Shown here: positions 6,329 through 10,280 of the stretch, one piece after another | Layout: every line of letters starts with the position of its first letter | How positions within the stretch are numbered: the first letter of the stretch is position 1 | From: DASXRA01 sp046734315 | Lineage (GTDB): Bacteria > Actinomycetota > Actinomycetes > Mycobacteriales > Jatrophihabitantaceae | DNA: 10,280 nt | Assembly (NCBI GenBank): GCA_046734315.1 | Contig: JBKPQY010000189.1 | Coordinates: 1 to 10,280 of the forward strand | Reading direction: 5' to 3' | Notes under the pieces: model-generated | Told to the model about the DNA's origin: nothing | Databases searched by the model: none | What the model saw: only the letters and a program-made list of their open reading frames with translations | Made by a program: the position numbers and the translations under genes

Positions 6329-8542
6329 GTGACCAGATCGACCCTTTCCGGCTACCCGCGACAAGGTCCGAACCGCGAGCTGAAGACGCTGCTCGAGCAG
6401 TACTGGGCCGGGTCGTTGCCCGCAGCCGAATTGCAGGCGGCAGCCGCCCGGCTGCGGGCGCAACGGCTGTTCGAGATGCGTGCGGCCGGCATCGACGAAG
6501 TCTGCAGCAACGACTTTTCCCCGTACGACCACGTCCTCGACACGGCGTGGATGCTCGGAGCGATCCCACCCCGGCATCGGCACACCGACCCCCTGACATC
6601 CTATTTCGCGATGGCGCGGGGCACCCCCGAGGCGGCGCCCCTGGAGATGACGAAGTGGTTCGACACCAACTACCACTACCTGGTCCCGGAGCTCCGCCCT
6701 GATACGCAGTTCCACGCCGATGCCGGCAAGCCGGTCGGTGCGTTTCGCGAGGCGGCAGAGCTCGGTATGGTCACCCGGCCGGTGCTGCTCGGTCCGGTCA
6801 CGTTCCTCCTGCTGTCGAAGTCCACTGTGGACGGCTTCGAGCCGCTGTCGCTGCTGGACGGCCTGCTGCCGGTGTACGCGGACGTGCTCGGGCAACTTGC
6901 CGACGCGGGCGCCGAATGGGTGCAGCTCGACGAGCCGGCGCTGGTCCAGGATCAGCCCGACGCCGTGCTCGACGCCGTCGAGCGCACCTACCATGCGCTG
7001 GCGTCCGGTAGACCGAAGCTGCTCGTGGCCTCGTATTTCGGCCCGCTCGGCGAGGCGTTGCCGGTGCTCGCCCATACGCCGGTGGATGGTTTGGCCGTCG
7101 ACCTGACCGTACCGCAACGCATCGAACCGTTGCCCGGAAAGCGCCTCGTAGCCGGCGTCGTCGACGGGCGCAACGTGTGGGCCAACGACCTGGAACGCTC
7201 GCTGGACCTCCTGGAACGCCTCGGCGACGTCGACGTCGCACCGTCGTGCTCGCTGCTGCACGTACCGCTGGACGTGACCGCCGAAACTCCGGTCGCGCCC
7301 TGGCTGGCGTTCGCCCGGCAGAAGCTGGACGAGGTGGTGCTATTGGCCCGGGGTCTGCGCGAAGGGCGCGACGCGATCGCTGACGAACTCGCCGAGAGCC
7401 GGGCGCGCGTGCTCGAGCGTGCGGGCTCGACGAGGCTGCGCGACGAGGCCGTGCGGGCCCGGGTCGCCGCCATGACCCCAGCCGACCGAAAGCGGCGAAG
7501 TGCCTACGAGCGGCGGCGCGAGGCGCAGCAGCGCCGGCTCGGCCTGCCGCTGCTGCCGACGACGACGGTCGGCTCGTTCCCGCAGACCCGTGAGCTGCGC
7601 CGCGCCCGCGCCGACAACGCCGCCGGGCGAATCACGGAGGAGGCCTATCGCGCCGTGATGGCGCAGGAGATCAAGGACGTCATCGCGCGCCAGGAGGCGC
7701 TGGGCCTGGACGTCCTGGTGCACGGCGAACCCGAGCGCAACGACATGGTGCAGTACTTCGCCGAACAGCTGGGCGGGTTCGTGACCACTCGGCACGGTTG
7801 GGTGCAGTCATACGGCAGCCGGTACGTGCGCCCGCCGATCCTCGTCGGCGACGTGTCCCGGCCGGCACCGATGACGGTCGAGTGGGCGCGGTTCGCACAA
7901 CAGCAGACGTCTCGTCCCGTCAAGGGAATGCTCACCGGCCCGGTGACCATGCTCGCGTGGTCGTTCGTCCGTGACGACCAGCCGCTCGCTGACACGGCGC
8001 GGCAGGTTGCGCTGGCGCTGCGTGACGAGGTGGCCGACTTGGAGGCGGCGGGTATCGCGATCGTCCAGGTGGACGAGCCGGCGCTGCGTGAGTCGCTGCC
8101 GCTGCGCCGAACGGGGCAGCCGGAGTACCTGCGCTGGGCGGTGGACGCGTTCCGCCTCGCGACCGGTGGCGCCGCCGACGACACCCAGATCCACACGCAC
8201 ATGTGCTATGCCGAGTTCGGCGACGTTCTGGATGCGATCGCCGCTACGGACGCGGACGTAGTCAGCCTGGAGGCCGCGCGCTCCGGCATGGCGATCGTGC
8301 GCGATCTTGCGCGGGCGAGCTATCCGCGCGAAGTCGGCCCGGGCGTGTGGGACATCCATTCGCCGCGCGTCCCGTCGTCCGACGAGATCGCCGTGCTACT
8401 GCGCATGGCGCTCGGCGCCCTGCCGGCCGAGCGACTGTGGGTGAACCCCGACTGCGGCCTCAAGACGCGTGACTACACAGAGGTGCTGCCGGCCCTGGCG
8501 AACCTCGTGGCGGCAGCACGGGCGGTGCGGGCAACTATCTAA
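6329..8542 (+). CDS. metE: Cobalamin-independent methionine synthase (737 aa)
   Basis: 5-Methyltetrahydropteroyltriglutamate-homocysteine methyltransferase: moves the methyl group of polyglutamylated methyl-folate directly to homocysteine, the last step of methionine synthesis, in the cytoplasm and with zinc. Both (beta/alpha)8-type halves are present: an N-terminal half opening with GYPRQGPNRELK, and a catalytic half starting near residue 405 (LPTTTVGSFPQTREL). The four zinc ligands are seen as H624, C626, E648 and C709, with the same spacing (+2, +24, +85) as H641, C643, E665 and C726 of E. coli MetE. Full length and intact. The start is a GTG at 6329 preceded by GAAGGAGA; the frame is open upstream through the riboswitch, which rules out earlier starts. 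Translation is expected to fall when adenosylcobalamin binds the leader, implying that the cell also has B12-dependent MetH elsewhere. No strong terminator follows. Confidence 0.97.
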   Translation: MTRSTLSGYPRQGPNRELKTLLEQYWAGSLPAAELQAAAARLRAQRLFEMRAAGIDEVCSNDFSPYDHVLDTAWMLGAIPPRHRHTDPLTSYFAMARGTPEAAPLEMTKWFDTNYHYLVPELRPDTQFHADAGKPVGAFREAAELGMVTRPVLLGPVTFLLLSKSTVDGFEPLSLLDGLLPVYADVLGQLADAGAEWVQLDEPALVQDQPDAVLDAVERTYHALASGRPKLLVASYFGPLGEALPVLAHTPVDGLAVDLTVPQRIEPLPGKRLVAGVVDGRNVWANDLERSLDLLERLGDVDVAPSCSLLHVPLDVTAETPVAPWLAFARQKLDEVVLLARGLREGRDAIADELAESRARVLERAGSTRLRDEAVRARVAAMTPADRKRRSAYERRREAQQRRLGLPLLPTTTVGSFPQTRELRRARADNAAGRITEEAYRAVMAQEIKDVIARQEALGLDVLVHGEPERNDMVQYFAEQLGGFVTTRHGWVQSYGSRYVRPPILVGDVSRPAPMTVEWARFAQQQTSRPVKGMLTGPVTMLAWSFVRDDQPLADTARQVALALRDEVADLEAAGIAIVQVDEPALRESLPLRRTGQPEYLRWAVDAFRLATGGAADDTQIHTHMCYAEFGDVLDAIAATDADVVSLEAARSGMAIVRDLARASYPREVGPGVWDIHSPRVPSSDEIAVLLRMALGALPAERLWVNPDCGLKTRDYTEVLPALANLVAAARAVRATI

Positions 8543-8606
8543 TCCGGCTGGGCTGCGCTTCTTGTGGTTAATTGCCACCGCTGAGCACACGCGCTCATCG
8601 CCAAGA

Positions 8607-8618
8607 GACAACGTTGTC
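8607..8618. promoter_or_regulatory. Palindromic operator candidate upstream of lacI-family gene
   Basis: GACAACGTTGTC is a perfect 12-bp palindrome with a central CG, the form typical of LacI-family operators. It lies 70 bp before the start of the LacI-type regulator and overlaps a possible -35 region, as expected for autoregulation. Binding is inferred from position and symmetry. Confidence 0.6.
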
Positions 8619-8640
8619 GGTACGCTGCGTGGCCTATGCT
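8614..8640 (+). promoter_or_regulatory. Candidate promoter of the lacI-family gene
   Basis: TTGTCG (8614-8619) and TATGCT (8635-8640) resemble -35 and -10 hexamers but are only 15 bp apart; shifting the -35 by one base (GTTGTC) gives 16. The -35 sits inside the palindrome. Weak by itself, supported by the overlap. Confidence 0.3.
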
Positions 8641-8688
8641 GCCAGCGTGCCGAACGCGAGCAGCCGACGATCGGGATAACGATGTCAT

Positions 8689-9711
8689 ATGGCTACTGAT
8701 CGGGCTGTACCCAGCCGACCGACGCTACGGCAGGTAGCGGCGCTGTCCGGCGTGAGCTTGAAGACGGCATCACGGGTGATGAACGGCGAGCAGTACGTCG
8801 CCGAGGCGACTGCCACGAGGGTGCGGGCCGCAGCGGCGCAGCTGGGATTTCGGCGCAATACGATCGCTCGCGAGCTGCGCTCGGGTGCGCGGTCGTCGTC
8901 AGTCGGGCTGATCATCGGCGACCTGGCCAATCCGTTCTACTCGCGGATCGCACGTGGCGCCGAGCGCCGGCTGCGTCCCGGCGGCCTGCAGCTCATTTCC
9001 GCGAGCACCGAGGAGGACCCCGAGCTCGAGCACGTCCTCGTCTCGGACATGCTCGAACGACGGGTCAGTGCGCTGCTGATCGTGACGAGTGGCAGCGACC
9101 ACGGTTATCTTGATGCCGAGCGTCGCCTCGGCCTGCCGGTCGCGTTCCTGGACCGGCCACCCGAGGACATCGTCGCCGACACGATTCTGCTGGACAATGT
9201 CAGCGGCGTGCGCCAAGCGGTGGAGCACCTGTTGCAGCAAAAGCACCGCCGCATCGGTCTGGTCGGCGACCTGAGCCGGCTCGAGACGCACCGCGAACGT
9301 ATCGCCGCGTTCGAGAAGGTCATGACCGAGGCAGGCATCGGTAACTGGCAGAAGTACGTGCGTGCCGGATCGCACGACGTCGAGACCGCCCGGCACGCGG
9401 TAGACGATCTGCTCGCGCTGAAGCCGCCGCCCACCGCGTTGTTCACCACGAACAACCGCATCACGATCGGCGCGCTGCGCGCCCTGCGCGGACGCGACGA
9501 CCCGCCGGCGCTCGTCGGCTTCGACGACTTCGACCTGGCCGATCTGCTGGACGTCACGGTCATTGCGCACGACCCCGAGCGGATGGGCGAGCTCGGCGCC
9601 GAGCTCGTGCTCAGCCGCCTCAGCGGTGACGAGCAGCCGGCGCGCCGGATGCTGTTGCCGACCCGGCTAGTGACGCGCGGCTCCGGAGAGCGGCCGCCGC
9701 GCCGCCGCTGA
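8689..9711 (+). CDS. LacI-family transcriptional regulator (340 aa)
   Basis: DNA-binding repressor of the LacI/GalR family. The N-terminal helix-turn-helix is at residues 11-32 (TLRQVAALSGVSLKTASRVMNG), followed by the hinge helix (about 57-66, NTIARELRSG) and a periplasmic-binding-protein-like effector domain from about residue 72 (VGLIIGDLANPFYSRIARGAE) to the C-terminus, including LVGFDDFDLADLL near residue 275-290. Normal length for the family. The ATG at 8689 is supported by domain position and by an in-frame TAA at 8677-8679 that blocks a longer protein; the ribosome binding site is weak (GGGA, 12 nt upstream). The ligand is probably a sugar or nucleoside, but no transporter or catabolic gene lies in the window to name it. 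A palindrome at 8607-8618 suggests autoregulation. It follows metE by 146 bp on the same strand and converges with the DUF309 gene (29 bp gap). Confidence 0.93.
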   Translation: MATDRAVPSRPTLRQVAALSGVSLKTASRVMNGEQYVAEATATRVRAAAAQLGFRRNTIARELRSGARSSSVGLIIGDLANPFYSRIARGAERRLRPGGLQLISASTEEDPELEHVLVSDMLERRVSALLIVTSGSDHGYLDAERRLGLPVAFLDRPPEDIVADTILLDNVSGVRQAVEHLLQQKHRRIGLVGDLSRLETHRERIAAFEKVMTEAGIGNWQKYVRAGSHDVETARHAVDDLLALKPPPTALFTTNNRITIGALRALRGRDDPPALVGFDDFDLADLLDVTVIAHDPERMGELGAELVLSRLSGDEQPARRMLLPTRLVTRGSGERPPRRR

Positions 9712-9740
9712 TCCGCTGAACCGCGCAGCCGCCCAGGTTA

Positions 9741-10178
9741 TCATCCCCTGCGGCGCAGCCTGGGTGCGCCGGCCCCGCCGCCGTGTGCCCAGACGATGAG
9801 TCCGGCCACGTCCACGCCATAGGGGTCGCGGCCCCGGTACGGCTCGATAGCCGTGGCGGCCCGCTCCAGGAGCGCCGCTTCGCCCGCCGGGTTGCCGCGC
9901 GCCGCATGGGTCACTCCGACGGCGAGCTGCGCCAAGCCTTTCCAGAATGGACGCTCCGGCGCGGCGGCCGCCTTCCAGGCGTCCTCGAGCACCTCGTGCG
10001 CATGAAACGGCAGTCCCTCGTCGAGCAGCCGCTGCGCCTCGTCGAGCGCCTCATCGGGCGTGCGGGCCACCCCCCCGGGCTGTCGCGGCACCCCGGTAGC
10101 TCCCCGCGGCAACGGCCGGCCGAGCGCGTCCCGGGGCCGAGCGTTCTGGGGACGCCCCGCTGCATCACGATCGCGCAT
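9741..10178 (-). CDS. DUF309 domain protein (145 aa)
   Basis: Small helical protein of the DUF309 family, function unknown. The signature is clear: FHAHEVLEDAWK (58-69) with the conserved His and Glu residues of the HxHExxE type, followed by PFWKGLAQLAVGVTHAARGN (77-96). The His/Glu cluster could bind a metal or act in catalysis, but no role has been shown to my knowledge. The N-terminal 40 residues are Arg/Pro-rich (ARPRDALGRPLPRG), a layout I recognise from actinobacterial members. The ATG at 10178 has a GGGGGA ribosome binding site 10 nt upstream (10189-10194, minus strand). It diverges from the DUF2510-type gene with 43 bp between starts and converges with the LacI-type gene without a visible terminator. 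Confidence 0.87.
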   Translation of the reverse strand: MRDRDAAGRPQNARPRDALGRPLPRGATGVPRQPGGVARTPDEALDEAQRLLDEGLPFHAHEVLEDAWKAAAAPERPFWKGLAQLAVGVTHAARGNPAGEAALLERAATAIEPYRGRDPYGVDVAGLIVWAHGGGAGAPRLRRRG

Positions 10179-10221
10179 ATGCGCATTGTCCCCCGTTCGA
10201 CCCGGGTGAAACGATCAACCC

Positions 10222-10280
10222 ATGGCAAGCCCCGGCTGGTACCCGGACCCACAGGACCCCAACTGGCACCAGTACTACGA
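10222..10280 (+). CDS. Start of a DUF2510-type protein (partial, 19 full codons)
   Basis: The window ends inside this gene. The reading frame from ATG 10222 gives MASPGWYPDPQDPNWHQYY, whose GWYPDP...P...YY pattern matches the start of the DUF2510 domain (PxGWYPDPxGxxxxRYWDG), a short motif found at the N-terminus of many actinobacterial proteins that often continue into membrane segments. A GGGTGA about 12 nt upstream is a possible ribosome binding site. The rest of the protein, and therefore its type, cannot be seen. Orientation is divergent from the DUF309 gene. Confidence 0.7.
   Translation, partial: MASPGWYPDPQDPNWHQYY

Noticed and set aside
5996..7261. A 421-codon open frame on the minus strand across the metE leader and first half of metE
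   Set aside because: It covers a clear riboswitch and a bona fide metE, and its translation shows no family motif; a high-GC shadow.
8564..8597. Terminator for metE from hairpins GTGG/CCAC (8564-8578) and TGAGC/GCTCA (8582-8597)
   Set aside because: Stems of only 4-5 bp and no following U-tract; too weak to call. metE may run on into the lacI-type gene.
1..10280. CRISPR arrays, tRNA or rRNA genes, transposases, phage or plasmid markers
   Set aside because: No regular repeat-spacer series, tRNA-like cloverleaf with CCA-type end, rRNA sequence or mobile-element protein was seen in the window.

Overview
The window is GC-rich with strong G/C bias at third codon positions. It looks like a chromosomal stretch from a member of the Actinomycetota. 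The pointers are a GWYPDP (DUF2510-type) protein start, an actinobacterial-style DUF309 protein, a cobalamin riboswitch in front of metE, and tandem NrdR boxes in front of a class Ia ribonucleotide reductase gene. I cannot place it to genus. Nothing in the gene content marks a phage, plasmid, island or defence locus; it reads as ordinary housekeeping and accessory chromosome with well-resolved regulatory sites.

Layout, left to right. (1) nrdA (13-2334, minus) encodes the complete large subunit of an oxygen-dependent class Ia ribonucleotide reductase; nrdB would be expected just off the left edge. Its upstream region (2335-2677) holds a strong Shine-Dalgarno site, a leader of about 177 nt, two NrdR-box-like sites exactly 31 bp apart, and a long two-part hairpin. 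(2) A serine beta-lactamase-fold hydrolase (2678-4030, minus) diverges from a tandem-GNAT acetyltransferase (4100-5098, plus). (3) A DUF2237 protein (5115-5522, minus) converges on the GNAT gene and diverges from a UspA-type universal stress protein (5557-6012, plus). (4) Ten bases after the usp stop begins a cobalamin riboswitch (about 6022-6277) with its expression platform (6278-6328), controlling metE (6329-8542, plus), the B12-independent methionine synthase. (5) A LacI-family repressor (8689-9711, plus) lies behind a perfect 12-bp palindrome that is a good candidate for its own operator. (6) A DUF309 protein (9741-10178, minus) converges on lacI and diverges from the truncated start of a DUF2510-type protein (10222 to the right edge).

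How the parts relate. The best-supported biology is regulatory. Two B12-independent enzymes, NrdA and MetE, sit about 4 kb apart. metE is gated by cobalamin through its leader, while nrdA seems to be gated by nucleotide status through NrdR with no recognisable B12 element. In the metE leader, a 10-nt segment just before the ribosome binding site is an exact reverse complement of part of the B12-box region, which suggests a concrete switching mechanism. The leader also carries a 39-nt insert between 8-bp direct repeats. The remaining genes are single-gene units in alternating orientations with short spacers, so there is no evidence of one shared pathway. I did not find a clear novel system; the leads are the riboswitch architecture, the NrdR site pair, the two-part hairpin and the lacI operator.
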